Source: Salinivibrio costicola subsp. costicola ATCC 33508 = LMG 11651
Lineage (GTDB): Bacteria; Pseudomonadota; Gammaproteobacteria; Enterobacterales; Vibrionaceae
NCBI GenBank assembly: GCA_000565345.1
Contig: AQOF01000014.1
Location: forward strand, 27,212 to 91,211
Direction: 5' to 3'
DNA length: 64,000 bases
The notes beneath the pieces were generated by a model. It was given only the letters and a program-made list of their open reading frames with translations. It searched no databases and was not told where the DNA came from. Both the position numbers and the translations under genes were made by a program. Below are positions 53,807 to 63,368 of the stretch, piece by piece. The number at the start of each line of letters is the position of its first letter. Position 1 is the first letter of the stretch.

Positions 53807-53901
53807 ATTCAATTTGCCGCCATCTCCACAGAACACTAAAGCTAAAATAGACTAATATGTAGGCAGTTACCTCCCCTCACCTCGATGTAACGGAGTCGCT
53901 T

Positions 53902-54771
53902 ATGTGGCATGCACTGTCTCTACATTTATCCGAACTGCTCGATATTGATTTTGAGATCAGAGAAAAAACCGCCATCGGCGGTGGCGACATCCACGACGCC
54001 TATTGCATTAGCGATGGGGGCGAGCAGCGCTTTTTCGTTAAAACCAACCAGCGAGAATGTCTGCCCGCGTTTGAGGCCGAGGCCGAAGGCCTGCGCCAAC
54101 TGGCAATGAGTGAGCACATTCATGTTCCGCGGGTGTATTTTGTTGGGCCGGTAAAAGACAGTGCAGCATTGGTACTCAATTTCCTACCCATTAAATCGCT
54201 CGACGATACCCAAGCCTATTTATTCGGTCAGCAACTGGCGCGTCATCACCGCTGGGGAGAGCAAGTCGAATACGGATTCGATGACGATAACTTCATCGGC
54301 ACCAGCGAGCAAAGAAACTGCTGGCACCGCAAGTGGTGTCACTTCTTTGCTGAGCAACGAATTGGCTGGCAACTACAACTGGCAGCGGAAAAATCACTGC
54401 ATTTGGGCGATATTGATACCATCATTCACGGCGTAAAAGCGCAACTGGCTAACCATCGCCCCAAACCTGCACTCCTCCATGGCGATCTGTGGTCAGGCAA
54501 TGTCGGTTTATCCGTCAACGGCCCAGTACTATTTGATCCGGCCTGTTATTGGGGCGATCGCGAAGCCGATATCGCCATGACAGAGCTATTCGGCGGTTTC
54601 CCGCAAAGCTTTTACAACGGCTACCAGGCTGAATGGCCATTAGACGAGGGTTATCAACAACGAAAAGATATTTATAACCTTTATCATGTGCTCAACCATG
54701 TCAATTTATTCGGCGGCCCCTACCTTGCCCAAGCCGAACAATTGCTGACAAAACTCACACTCACGGTGTAG
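53902..54771 (+). CDS. Fructosamine kinase family protein
   Basis: This is a 289-aa protein kinase-like (APH fold) enzyme. IGGGDIHDAYCI is the nucleotide loop, FFVKTN the ATP Lys, LLHGDLWSGNVG the catalytic loop and LFDPACYWGDREADIAMTELFGGF the metal-binding segment of the FN3K/YniA family. Members phosphorylate glycated proteins or amino sugars so that the adduct is removed. It lies 30 bases ahead of the HAD gene, as yniA lies near yniC in E. coli, so the two are probably co-transcribed. Confidence 0.9.
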   Translation: MWHALSLHLSELLDIDFEIREKTAIGGGDIHDAYCISDGGEQRFFVKTNQRECLPAFEAEAEGLRQLAMSEHIHVPRVYFVGPVKDSAALVLNFLPIKSLDDTQAYLFGQQLARHHRWGEQVEYGFDDDNFIGTSEQRNCWHRKWCHFFAEQRIGWQLQLAAEKSLHLGDIDTIIHGVKAQLANHRPKPALLHGDLWSGNVGLSVNGPVLFDPACYWGDREADIAMTELFGGFPQSFYNGYQAEWPLDEGYQQRKDIYNLYHVLNHVNLFGGPYLAQAEQLLTKLTLTV

Positions 54772-54806
54772 GATGCCAGACACACACACTGAGATAGAGG
54801 TTGGCG

Positions 54807-55459
54807 ATGTTATCTGCCGCAATATTTGATATGGATGGCCTATTGGTCGACTCAGAGCCGTTCTGGCAACGGGCGCAAATTGATGTATTGACCGAGCTCG
54901 GCGTTTCTATCAGTTTACAAGATACGCGTGATACCACAGGCGTGCGGATTGATGAAATTGTGAAACACTACGCACGTACCCAGCCTTGGCAGGGCCATCG
55001 AATGCTGACGTGCAAGCGCGAATCGTCGCACGCGTGGTTGAGCTGGTTAAAGATGAAAAACCCATGATGCCCGGCGTTAAAGACGCGTTGCAAATTTGCC
55101 GTCAAGCTGGCTTAAAAATCGGTCTGGCCTCATCGTCTCCACTGACCCTAATCCATCCGACATTGGATGCGCTAGGGCTTAGCGACGCATTTGAAATTGT
55201 CGAGTCGGCGGGGGATTTAAAATACGGTAAGCCCCATCCTAAAGTGTATCTTAATGCCGCTAACGCCTTGGGCGTCGAGCCCGACGCTTGCGTCGCCTTT
55301 GAAGATTCCTTTACCGGCTTACTTGCGGCTAAAGCCGCCTCGATGAAAACCATTGTGGTGCCGGCCGCGCATGAGTGGGAAGATCCTCGCTTTGTGATTG
55401 CCGATCAAAAGCTTGCCAGCCTAAAAGCTTTTAGTGCAGATAATCTTTCGTCGCTGTAG
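54807..55459 (+). CDS. hxpB: HAD-family hexitol/2-deoxyglucose-6-phosphatase (one frameshift)
   Basis: The restored protein has 217 aa. Motif I is FDMDGLLVDSEPFW (nucleophile Asp), motif II SSPLT, motif III KYGKPHPKVY, motif IV FEDSFTG. It matches YniC/HxpB. The frame breaks at 54992-54994, where G3 should be G4, restoring PWQGPSNADVQARIVARV. The start was set at ATG 54807, with AGAGG 6 bases upstream. Its pairing with the fructosamine kinase suggests handling of sugar phosphates released by deglycation, which is inference. Confidence 0.88.
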
Positions 55460-55595
55460 CGATCGTCTCCTGGGTGGCATTAAGCGCGTACAGTGGTTAA
55501 TGCCACCTTTTAGAGCAGCGCTCATCATTTATCCATCTTACGATCCTCATCTATACTGACAGTAACCGCTTTGTCATAAAAGAAGGGCTGTGACG

Positions 55596-55799
55596 ATGGA
55601 TGATATAACTGACCGGCTAGTAAGCTGCCCGCACTGTGGACACCGTATTGATCTCACACTAGATCTCAGTGGCGGCAATCAAGAGTTTTACGAAGATTGT
55701 CCCAACTGCTGTAATGCGGTGCACTACAACATGCAAATCGACGAGTTACATAAAACCGTTAACTTATTTGTCGATGCGGATGACGAGCAAATTTTTTAG
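55596..55799 (+). CDS. CPXCG motif-containing cysteine-rich protein
   Basis: The protein has 67 aa with two Cys pairs, CPHCG (about 11-15) and CPNCC (about 35-39), forming a probable zinc ribbon, then an acidic tail. It matches the CPXCG small-protein family widespread in gammaproteobacteria, function unknown. AAGGG lies 8 bases before the chosen ATG. The next 260 bases (55800-56059) hold no gene I can support; they presumably contain the norM promoter. Confidence 0.85.
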   Translation: MDDITDRLVSCPHCGHRIDLTLDLSGGNQEFYEDCPNCCNAVHYNMQIDELHKTVNLFVDADDEQIF

Positions 55800-56059
55800 C
55801 CACGCACCCTATAACGCCCACTGAATGCAGCGCTATAAATCAGTGTAACGTTATCACCAAGTGCAAACACAAAGCTAACCGACGCGACTCGTATCAGGGT
55901 CGCATTGTCTTGGTGGGCTATTCTTTGTGTCATCATTGTTTGCTCTCGTTCGGGATGCAAAATTGACACGGCTTTTGCTTCCTTTTCGCGCCTCCTGGCA
56001 CGTATAATTGCGCGCAATCGATTCCTCCCTCCCTTTCACTTAAACATGTTGAGGCCAAC

Positions 56060-57430
56060 GTGCAGCAATACCACGATGAAGCAAGAGCCATTATTCGGCT
56101 CAGTGTGCCTGTTTTTATTGCCCAAATAGCGCAAACCTCGATGGGGTTTGTCGATACCGTCATGGCGGGCGGATATAGCGCCACCGATATGGCCGCCGTA
56201 GCGGTTGCCTCGAGTATATGGATGCCAGCCATCTTGTTTGGGATTGGCCTGCTAATGGCCATGGTCCCTATGATTGCGCAACTTAATGGGGCGAGCAAAG
56301 CCACTGCGATCCCGTTTCAATTTCAGCAAGGTCTGTACATGGCATTGCTGTTGAGCATACCCATTGGGCTTATTCTTTATAAAGCCGGTTTTATTATTAA
56401 TCTCATGGATGTGGAAGCAGCGCTAACTGAAAAAACCATCGGTTACTTACATGCGGTAATCTGGGCGGTACCGGCTTTCTTGGTGTTCCAATCCATTCGT
56501 AACTTATGCGAGGGAATGTCGCTCACCATTCCCGCAATGGTCATTGGCTTTATCGGGCTTGCGGCAAACATTCCACTCAACTGGATGTTTGTATACGGCA
56601 AACTCGGCGCGCCAGAGCTCGGCGGCGTGGGGTGCGGTGTCGCTACCGCGCTGGTGTATTGGATCATGGCTATCCTTATGGCGTTATATGTGGCAGTGAG
56701 CAAAAAACTCAGTGGTCTTCAGCTTTTTGCCTCGCTTTACGCGCCAGCACTCAAAGAGCAAATCCGCCTCTTTCGACTCGGGTTCCCAGTCGCTGCTTCG
56801 CTGTTTTTTGAGGTGACCTTATTTGCGGCGATTGCCATTTTAATCGCACCTCTTGGCTCGATTACCGTCGCAGCGCACCAAGTGGCCATTAACTTCTCCA
56901 CCATGATTTTCATGTTACCCATGAGTTTGGGTGTCGCCGTCAGTATTCGTGTCGGCCACCTGCTGGGCAAGCGCACCACCGAGGGTGCAGGCAACTCCGC
57001 CAAAATTGGGATTTGGCTGGGGGTGAGCACAGCTGTTATTACCGCGCTACTGACCGTTTGGCTGCGCGATCCAATTATCGCCCTGTATTCCGATAATCCA
57101 GACGTGGCAACGTTGGCGTCATCACTGATGTTATTGGCCGCGGTGTATCAGATCACCGACGCCATTCAAGTAGTCGCGGCTGGTGCCCTGCGTGGCTACA
57201 AAGATATGCGTGCCATTTTCCAGCGTACTCTGATCGCATACTGGGGTTTGGGCTTGCCGCTTGGCTATGTACTCGGAATGACAGATTGGCTCGTCCCAGC
57301 CATGGGCGCGCATGGGTTTTGGATAGGCATCATCATTGGCTTATCCAGTGCCGCGGTACTGCTCGGGTTACGCCTACGCTGGCTGCGTCAGCAATCTCCT
57401 GAATTCCAACTGGCCATGTCAGAACGCTGA
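56060..57430 (+). CDS. norM: Multidrug/sodium antiporter of the MATE family, NorM type
   Basis: This 456-aa protein has 12 predicted helices in two homologous halves. QTSMGFVDTVMAGGYSATDMAAVAVASSIWMP in helix 1-2 and NWMFVYGKLGAPELGGVGCGVAT are close to Vibrio NorM, a Na+-coupled exporter of fluoroquinolones and cationic dyes. The start is GTG at 56060 with GAGG 6 bases upstream; no in-frame ATG precedes it. Confidence 0.93.
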   Translation: MQQYHDEARAIIRLSVPVFIAQIAQTSMGFVDTVMAGGYSATDMAAVAVASSIWMPAILFGIGLLMAMVPMIAQLNGASKATAIPFQFQQGLYMALLLSIPIGLILYKAGFIINLMDVEAALTEKTIGYLHAVIWAVPAFLVFQSIRNLCEGMSLTIPAMVIGFIGLAANIPLNWMFVYGKLGAPELGGVGCGVATALVYWIMAILMALYVAVSKKLSGLQLFASLYAPALKEQIRLFRLGFPVAASLFFEVTLFAAIAILIAPLGSITVAAHQVAINFSTMIFMLPMSLGVAVSIRVGHLLGKRTTEGAGNSAKIGIWLGVSTAVITALLTVWLRDPIIALYSDNPDVATLASSLMLLAAVYQITDAIQVVAAGALRGYKDMRAIFQRTLIAYWGLGLPLGYVLGMTDWLVPAMGAHGFWIGIIIGLSSAAVLLGLRLRWLRQQSPEFQLAMSER

Positions 57431-57470
57431 ATGGGCTGTCGCCACCACGTGCACACAGGTAAAGTTCAAC

Positions 57471-57496
57471 CAGGCGATCGTTCATCCGATCGCCTG
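57471..57496 (+). terminator. Perfect hairpin between norM and the DUF3080 gene
   Basis: CAGGCGATCG (57471-57480) and CGATCGCCTG (57487-57496), loop TTCATC. No T tract follows, so termination is not certain. Confidence 0.45.
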
Positions 57497-57544
57497 CGTA
57501 AGTGGTATGATTGATACGTCAAGAGCTTAGCCACGAGATAAACC

Positions 57545-58549
57545 ATGCGCGGACTCAAAACAACCTTACTGCTCGTTACCTTACTCGGATTAGGTGGGTG
57601 CCAATCTGACGATCCGGCCAAAGACATGATGGCTGATTATTACCAACGTTTAGGCAATGTGCTTGATGCACCGACGCCCGACTTTACCACTCCAGCGGTG
57701 CCGCCGTTGCCACGCAAACGCGATCTAGTCCAGCCAGTTGAAGCACTACGAATGGGCGTACTTGATGCCTACGAGCTGCGTCAGTGTGGCTTGTTTAATC
57801 TTATCGCCGAGCGCAACTCATCCCTCGGCAAAGTCGCCGATCGCTTTCGCCAACTCGATTACGAACTCAATTTTATTGACACCGCCCAACGGTGTTTACC
57901 GCAAGTCAAAGATCCGAGCATTCACACTGAGTTAGAACAGGCACTGGCACTGAAACGCCAACAGCGCGACACCGTAATCTGGAATACCTTGGCTGATAGT
58001 GATGCCTGGCGCGGGCAGCTGAGTTTACCGGCCTATACACTCCCCATTGATCTTCCCGCACATAGTAATGCCGTCAGCACCATTGATCAGTTTAGCCATT
58101 TACTCAACCACCACCCGGTAGCCAACGAATCGGTCACCGACTGGCAAGAGAGCATTGAAAAGCAACGCATTCTTGGCGCCCTATTTGTTAGCTTGAGCTA
58201 TCACACCGCTTGGCTTAACCAAACCAGTGCACTGATCGCCAATCACCAAGAAAAAGTCCTGTGTGGCGGCAATTTTGATACGACCCGCCTAGAGCGCCTA
58301 CAAACCGTGTTTTATAAATTTTACGTCGGCGATGTTCAGCCGTATTTAGCCCGTGTCGATGGCCTTTATCGTGATATTGCGCCAGCGTTGACCCGTTTTG
58401 CTACGTTGCAAACACCGGATGCGTTTAGCGCGTACAAAAACGCCTATTGGCAGGGAGAGGCTTACCGCCAATACAAAGACGCGATCAAGCACCATGCAGA
58501 TGTATGGCAGCAACTTTTCCAACGCTGTGACGTCAAACTGGGGCAATAG
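57545..58549 (+). CDS. DUF3080 family lipoprotein
   Basis: The protein has 334 aa. A type II signal peptide with lipobox LGGC (Cys at about 19) is followed by ADYYQRLGNVLDAP and LGVLDAYELRQCGLFNLIAERNSSLGK-type conserved segments of the DUF3080 family of vibrios and relatives. It is presumably anchored to a membrane facing the periplasm. Role unknown. It is followed by the tRNA-Val cluster. Confidence 0.85.
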   Translation: MRGLKTTLLLVTLLGLGGCQSDDPAKDMMADYYQRLGNVLDAPTPDFTTPAVPPLPRKRDLVQPVEALRMGVLDAYELRQCGLFNLIAERNSSLGKVADRFRQLDYELNFIDTAQRCLPQVKDPSIHTELEQALALKRQQRDTVIWNTLADSDAWRGQLSLPAYTLPIDLPAHSNAVSTIDQFSHLLNHHPVANESVTDWQESIEKQRILGALFVSLSYHTAWLNQTSALIANHQEKVLCGGNFDTTRLERLQTVFYKFYVGDVQPYLARVDGLYRDIAPALTRFATLQTPDAFSAYKNAYWQGEAYRQYKDAIKHHADVWQQLFQRCDVKLGQ

Positions 58550-58696
58550 CGACGTAGCGAAGCAACTGAAAAAGCGAAAATATCGCCACTTTGATGATCA
58601 AATCGCCAAACAAACGCGAATGTACAAAAATATGCGTTGAAGCGCTTGCGCGATAAAGATGAACTCGCTACTATTCACCCCGCTTTCAAGCACTGT

Positions 58697-58773
58697 GCGT
58701 CCGTAGCTCAGCTGGTTAGAGTATCGCCTTGACATGGCGGGGGTCGGTGGTTCGAGTCCACTCGGACGCACCA
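58697..58773 (+). tRNA. tRNA-Val(GAC)
   Basis: This 77-base cloverleaf has acceptor GCGTCCG/CGGACGC, anticodon GAC within CTTGACATG, T-arm GGTTCGAGTCC and encoded CCA. First of three copies. Confidence 0.97.
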
Positions 58774-58837
58774 CTTGGCTTGATAGCAAATGGTCAATCG
58801 CTTCAACATCGCGGTGGCTGTTCTAAAAAAATGGTAT

Positions 58838-58914
58838 GCGTCTGTAGCTCAGCTGGTTAGAGTATCGCCTTGACATGGCGGGGGTCGGTGGTTCGAGTCC
58901 ACTCAGACGCACCA
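58838..58914 (+). tRNA. tRNA-Val(GAC)
   Basis: 77 bases, identical to the first copy except for an acceptor-stem pair changed on both sides (GCGTCTG with CAGACGC), so pairing is kept. Anticodon GAC and CCA end are present. Confidence 0.97.
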
Positions 58915-58927
58915 AATTTTGAAATAC

Positions 58928-59004
58928 GCGTCCGTAGCTCAGTTGGTTAGAGTACCGCCTTGACATGGCGGGGGTCGGCAGTTCGAGTCTGCCCGGACGC
59001 ACCA
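58928..59004 (+). tRNA. tRNA-Val(GAC)
   Basis: 77 bases, acceptor GCGTCCG/CGGACGC. It differs from the first copy in the D-loop, in one anticodon-stem base (ACCGCC) and in the T-stem (GGCAG/CTGCC, compensated). It lies 13 bases after the second copy, so all three are probably one transcript. Confidence 0.97.
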
Positions 59005-59448
59005 CTTCAAATTATCCCCTTCTTTTTTTAGTATCTTGATACATTCCCTTTCGACGCATAAAAAATAAACGTCATGTATATGTTTGCGTATTTAAAACTG
59101 CGTGACAGTAACGCTGCGTTTATTACGGCTATACAACTCATCAGCAACCCTCCCTTTATACCACTCGTGCACTAAAACCATTATTCTCCCTGATCGCCAT
59201 AGCCTAAACAGCATTTTTATTAAATATCATACTAGTCAAATCCAGCCAGGTTTATTATTGATAAATAAAACAAAAATCCATACGCCAGCTTTAAACTCAG
59301 GGTTATTGATAAATGAATATTTAAACTAACTCATCAATTACAGTTCCTGATGGTGCCAAATAGATCATAGATCTCATAGAATAATAAATAATATTGATAT
59401 TTGGATGTGAATATATAGAATCTCAAAAAAACTGAAGGAGAATTTGAG
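59005..59448. other. AT-rich region between the tRNA cluster and the barrel gene
   Basis: This 444-base stretch has no supported gene. A T-rich run just after the last tRNA (about 59021-59029) may end the tRNA transcript. The distal part is very AT-rich and leads to a strong RBS (GAAGGAG) before the outer-membrane protein gene, so it should contain that promoter. Confidence 0.5.
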
Positions 59449-60030
59449 ATGCGTTCAATTTTTACATTATCTCTTCTCGCATTTTGCTTGTCATCTCAAG
59501 CAATGGCGAATGTAGAGGAACAAAAACACCAAAAAACAAAGGATGATATTTATGCCGGTATCCAAGCAGGTCAGTCATCTGCTGACTGGGACATTCTTGA
59601 TCAAGCCCAAAGTCAAGGTGTAAATGTCGACGAAACCGACTTTGCTTATAAACTTTACACAGGGTATCGCTACAAAAATGCTGCGATTGAGTTTGGGTAT
59701 TCAAACTTAGGTTCGGTTGAGGCTGCTGTACCAAACGCAAAAGCTGAAGTAGAAGCAGACACCTATAGCCTCTCAGCTATTGCATTGATGCCGATGAATG
59801 ACGAGCTTTCATTTCATGCAAAATTCGGTTTTCATGCTTGGGACGTCACTGCAAAGGCTAACTCATCCACAAGAAGTGCACGCGCTTCGGATAGTGGTAA
59901 AGATCCCGTTTATGGCTTTGGCGCTATGTATGATTTAGGTAATTACCGCTTCCGTTTAGAAGCTGAACGTTACGAAATTGATAAGGTTGATGTTGACTTT
60001 ATTTCCGCTGGCTTAGCGTATAAATTTTAA
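59449..60030 (+). CDS. Outer-membrane beta-barrel protein
   Basis: The protein has 193 aa. A signal peptide (1-20, MRSIFTLSLLAFCLSSQAMA) precedes a mature part of alternating polar/hydrophobic strands (YAGIQAGQSSADW, YKLYTGYRYKNAAIEFGYSNLG, FRLEAERYEIDKVDVDFISAGLAYKF), ending in the C-terminal Phe required for barrel insertion. It resembles small eight-stranded OmpA/OmpX-like barrels. The AT-rich promoter region and strong RBS suggest regulated high expression. The specific role is unknown. Confidence 0.82.
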   Translation: MRSIFTLSLLAFCLSSQAMANVEEQKHQKTKDDIYAGIQAGQSSADWDILDQAQSQGVNVDETDFAYKLYTGYRYKNAAIEFGYSNLGSVEAAVPNAKAEVEADTYSLSAIALMPMNDELSFHAKFGFHAWDVTAKANSSTRSARASDSGKDPVYGFGAMYDLGNYRFRLEAERYEIDKVDVDFISAGLAYKF

Positions 60031-60053
60031 CAATTTATTTATCCGGCATTCAG

Positions 60054-60088
60054 AAAATAGGACGAGTTCAATATTCGTCCTATTTTTT
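60054..60088. terminator. Bidirectional terminator between the barrel gene and yidA
   Basis: AAAATAGGACGA (60054-60065) and TCGTCCTATTTT (60075-60086), 9-base loop, followed by TT on the plus strand. The convergent gene ends at 60093. Confidence 0.88.
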
Positions 60089-60092
60089 ATTT

Positions 60093-60917
60093 TTACGCCA
60101 CTGAGCTATCTACCGCTAAGACAAACTTTTCGATTGCTTTAGCGACACCGTGGTTATCGTTACTTTCGGTAATATAATCCGCGATTTGCTTGGTTGCTTC
60201 CATCGCATTGGCCATGGCAATTCCAAGACCCGCATATTCCAACATCGCATGGTCATTTTCTGCATCGCCCATGCAGATCACTTCGTCGGGGTGAATACCT
60301 AAGTGTTCTGCAATTGCAGCGACCCCCGCCCCTTTATGACTTGCCGGGTTTAGAAATTCAAGGAAGAAGGGCGCACTTTGCACCACCGTAAACTCCTCGC
60401 GCAGCGCTGCGGGTAAAGCACTGATCACTTCATTTAACTTGCTTGGCTCCGCCACCATCAACACTTTAATAATGGGGTGATCATCGCTTAGAGTCTCGAA
60501 ATCCATCACGGTGATATCAAGCCCGTTGATGTTGGCCTCAATGTCGGTATACGGGTTGAGCGCAGGGGTGATCAATCCGTGCTCGGTACTAAAGGCATGC
60601 ACATAGGCACCTAATGCTTCAGCATGTCGAGCGAGCGCTTTGGCAGCTTTACCGTCTAGCCCCTTTTGCAAGATCACCTCGTCAGTCCCCACGTTTTTCA
60701 CCATCGAGCCGTTGTAATACAGCACAAAGTCTTTATCTGAATGAATATCCAACTCATCCAGCTTAGGTTGCATGCCTTCAAGCGGACGGCCAGATGCCAA
60801 CACCACGGCCACCCCTTTGTCACGCGCGCGGGCAATGGCCTGTTTGTTTTCAGCCGATATTTCTTTATCGCTGTTTAACAAGGTGCCATCCATATCTAGG
60901 GCGATTAATTTGTACAT
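60093..60917 (-). CDS. yidA: Cof-type HAD sugar-phosphatase YidA
   Basis: The protein has 274 aa. Motif I LDMDGTLLNSDKE, motif II ASGRPLEG, a type IIB cap (about 85-190), motif III Lys in NPASHKGAG and motif IV CMGDAENDHAMLEYAGLGIAM. It hydrolyses sugar phosphates such as erythrose-4-phosphate. The start at ATG 60917 is preferred to a TTG two codons upstream because AGG lies at correct spacing. Confidence 0.9.
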   Translation of the reverse strand: MYKLIALDMDGTLLNSDKEISAENKQAIARARDKGVAVVLASGRPLEGMQPKLDELDIHSDKDFVLYYNGSMVKNVGTDEVILQKGLDGKAAKALARHAEALGAYVHAFSTEHGLITPALNPYTDIEANINGLDITVMDFETLSDDHPIIKVLMVAEPSKLNEVISALPAALREEFTVVQSAPFFLEFLNPASHKGAGVAAIAEHLGIHPDEVICMGDAENDHAMLEYAGLGIAMANAMEATKQIADYITESNDNHGVAKAIEKFVLAVDSSVA

Positions 60918-60977
60918 CGTCAACTTACCTCAACATCAAATTCAAAACGGAATGGATTCCCTCAGCCTTAATCGGCT

Positions 60978-61452
60978 CTACAGCAATAAGCTATCGTCAA
61001 TGGGAATAAAGCGATCAACGCTATTCACGAGGGAGTTGGCACTTAACGCAGGCACTCCAAACACGAAGGCTTCGGTATGATAGCGCTCGCGAATTTTGTT
61101 CATCAGCAAATCAAAGTCGCCATCACCAGAGAGCAGAACCACGGTATCGACATCCGACGCAGCTTCCATCACATCAATGGCAATGCCCACATCCCAATCG
61201 CCTTTGGTGCTACCATCGGCGCGTTGAATATAAGGTTTGAGCTTCACGGTAAAGCCAATGTGCCGCAATGCATCTTGAAATTTGATTTGCTGATCATCAT
61301 CACGACGAATGGCATAAGCATACGCGGTAACCACCTCACCCATTTGGCTCAGCGTGTGCCACAACTGGCGATAGTTAAACTGGCGCCCGTAGGCTTGGCG
61401 TGTGGTGTAGTAGATATTTTGAACGTCGACAAAAACCGCGATTTTTTTTCAA
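60978..61452 (-). CDS. NYN-domain (LabA/DUF88-type) putative RNase (extra base near start)
   Basis: The restored product has 157 aa. The PIN-like fold shows acidic residues at expected places: AVFVDVQNIYY (first Asp), GDWDVGIAIDVMEAA, and VVLLSGDGDFDLLMNKI. Such proteins are probable metal-dependent nucleases. The start is ambiguous: an A8 run (minus strand, 61449-61442) places a stop before IAVFVDVQ, while an A7 run would give TTG-AAA-AAA-ATC, i.e. a normal N-terminus from TTG 61452. The next downstream start loses the first catalytic Asp. So either one A is extra or slippage on the run is used. Confidence 0.78.
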
Positions 61453-61544
61453 GTCAGGCTCACAGTCGGTGGGAGAATTGAAGCCAAAGAGGATACCACA
61501 TCAGGCTACCGTGACGACAATCACAAACGTGGCCGCGTCTAGCA

Positions 61545-61574
61545 AAAACAAAAAAGCCGCTGATAACAGCGGCT
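61545..61574 (-). terminator. Intrinsic terminator after fhs
   Basis: AGCCGCTG (61555-61562) and CAGCGGCT (61567-61574) with an ATAA loop; on the minus strand the stem runs into TTTTTTGTTTTTG. It lies 17 bases beyond the fhs stop. Confidence 0.88.
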
Positions 61575-61590
61575 CTCGCGAGGGGCACCA

Positions 61591-63338
61591 TTAACTCAAC
61601 CCAACAATATTACCCTCATCATCGAGGTCAAGTTTCATAAACGCCGGTTTTTCCGGCAATCCGGGCATGGTCATCACATTGCCACATAAGGCATAGACAA
61701 ATCCGGCACCGGCACACAATTTCAACTCGCGGATCGGTACATCAAACCCTTGCGGCGCGCTTTAATCGTGCCATCCGTTGAAATTGACAGCGGCGTTTTC
61801 GCCAAACACACAGCTAAATCACCAAGGCCTTGTTGCTTAAATTGTTGCAGCTGCTGCTTAGCAACATCACTGAGCGTGACACTCCCTGCACCGTACCCGA
61901 CTTCAGCCACGGCCATCAGCTTTTCTTCTAAGCATTGATCGGCTGAATACAAAGGCCTAAAGGTCGAAGGAGCGGCACATTGAGTCATGACTTTCTTTGC
62001 CAGTTCACGCGTGCCCTCACCGCCGTGAGCAAAGCCCTCACTGACGGCAACTTGTACCTGGTTGGGTAACGCCTCGATCATGGCTTTTAATGTCGCAAGC
62101 TCAGCATCGCTATCTTGCGGGAAACGGTTAATTGCCACCACCGCCGGTACACCATATTGATTCACATTGTTGATGTGCCACTTCAGGTTTTCAAATCCTG
62201 CCACCAATGCTTCATGATCATCCACAAAAAGTGATTCTGGTAGTGGTTGCCCAGGCAAAAAGTTATAGTGCGTTGAGTTGGCCTTTAAGCCACGTAATGT
62301 GGCCACAATCACCGCGCAGTCTGGTGCTTTACCGGATGCTTGCGCTTTGATGTTACATGCCTTCTCAAATCCCATGTCTGAGCCAAATCCCCCCTCAGTG
62401 ACGGTATAATCACCCAGCTTAAGGGCAATGTTATCGGCAATAATCGACGAATTACCATGGGCAATATTGGCAAAGGGGCCGGCATGAATTAGCGTCGGCA
62501 CGCCCTCTAAGGTTTGCATGAGCGTGGGTTCAATTGCCGCTTTCATGCTTACCGCCATCGCCCCCGCCACTTGCAAATCTTCGGTGGTGATCGGCTCACC
62601 GGCATGACTATAAGCCAACACAATGCGGCCAATGCGCTGACGTAAGTCACGAAGATCGCTTGCCAGCGCCAGAATCGCCATTAACTCAGAAGCTGCTGAG
62701 ATATCAAATCCGCCCTCTCGCTCATAGCCATTAATGGTTTTTCTCGGCTCATTTTTGCCCACAGTAACCATGCGCAAGGCGCGATCGTTATGATCCATCA
62801 CCCGCTTCCACACCACGCGATTCGGATCGATGTTTAACGCTTTTAGTCCGCTTCGAGCTTCAAAGTCGTCATAGCCCAAGCGCTGCTCGTGATAGATGCG
62901 CGCGTCAATCGCGGCAGCGGCCAAATTGTGTGCAGCAGTGACGGCATGAATATCACCGGTTAAGTGCAGGTTTAGCTCTTCCATCGGGGCCACTTGTGAA
63001 TAACCGCCTCCAGCCGCGCCGCCTTTTACCCCAAATACCGGCCCCATCGAAGGTTGACGAATACAAGCGGTCACGGATTGGTTGAGTTTCGCTAACCCTT
63101 GCGCCAGGCCGATGGTGGTCACCGTTTTACCCTCGCCCAGCGGCGTTGGGGTAATAGCGGTAACCACGACCAACTTGCCAGTTTGATTAGGCGCGAGGCG
63201 CTTCAAACAATTGAGAGAGACTTTGGCTTTGTGGCTGCCTTGGGTTTCAAACTCTGCTTCAAGCAAACCGGCTTGCTTGGCAATGGTAGAAATGGAAGTC
63301 AGTGTGGTGTTACGACAGATTTCGACATCAGATAGCAT
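61591..63338 (-). CDS. fhs: Formate-tetrahydrofolate ligase (one frameshift)
   Basis: The restored protein has 582 aa, slightly above the common 555-560. The P-loop is in [20 protein letters not shown] sequence (here [16 protein letters not shown]); [23 protein letters not shown] and [27 protein letters not shown] are family signatures. It joins formate to tetrahydrofolate with ATP to give 10-formyl-THF for purine synthesis. The frame breaks near 61761, where one G added restores [24 protein letters not shown] and the normal C-terminus to 61591. A PurR box lies 30 bases upstream of the start. Confidence 0.92.
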
Positions 63339-63368
63339 GAAACCCTCTCAATAGAGTATAAAATAATC

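Noticed and set aside
55796..56017. Minus-strand small frame between the CPXCG gene and norM, including an internal 46-codon start with GAGAG upstream
   Set aside because: It is arginine-rich at the start, has no recognisable family and occupies the expected norM promoter.
58398..58640. Frame running past the DUF3080 stop, with a basic tail KKRKYRHFDDQIAKQ
   Set aside because: It mostly overlaps the DUF3080 gene in another frame and has no RBS near any start; the tail could be real but cannot be supported.
58598..59005. Minus-strand reading frames with repeated PTPAMSRRYSNQLSYGR sequence
   Set aside because: They are the reverse complement of the tRNA-Val genes, a well-known source of spurious hypothetical proteins.
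59102..59329. 75-codon frame in the AT-rich gap after the tRNA genes
   Set aside because: No RBS, biased composition and no family resemblance; probably chance.
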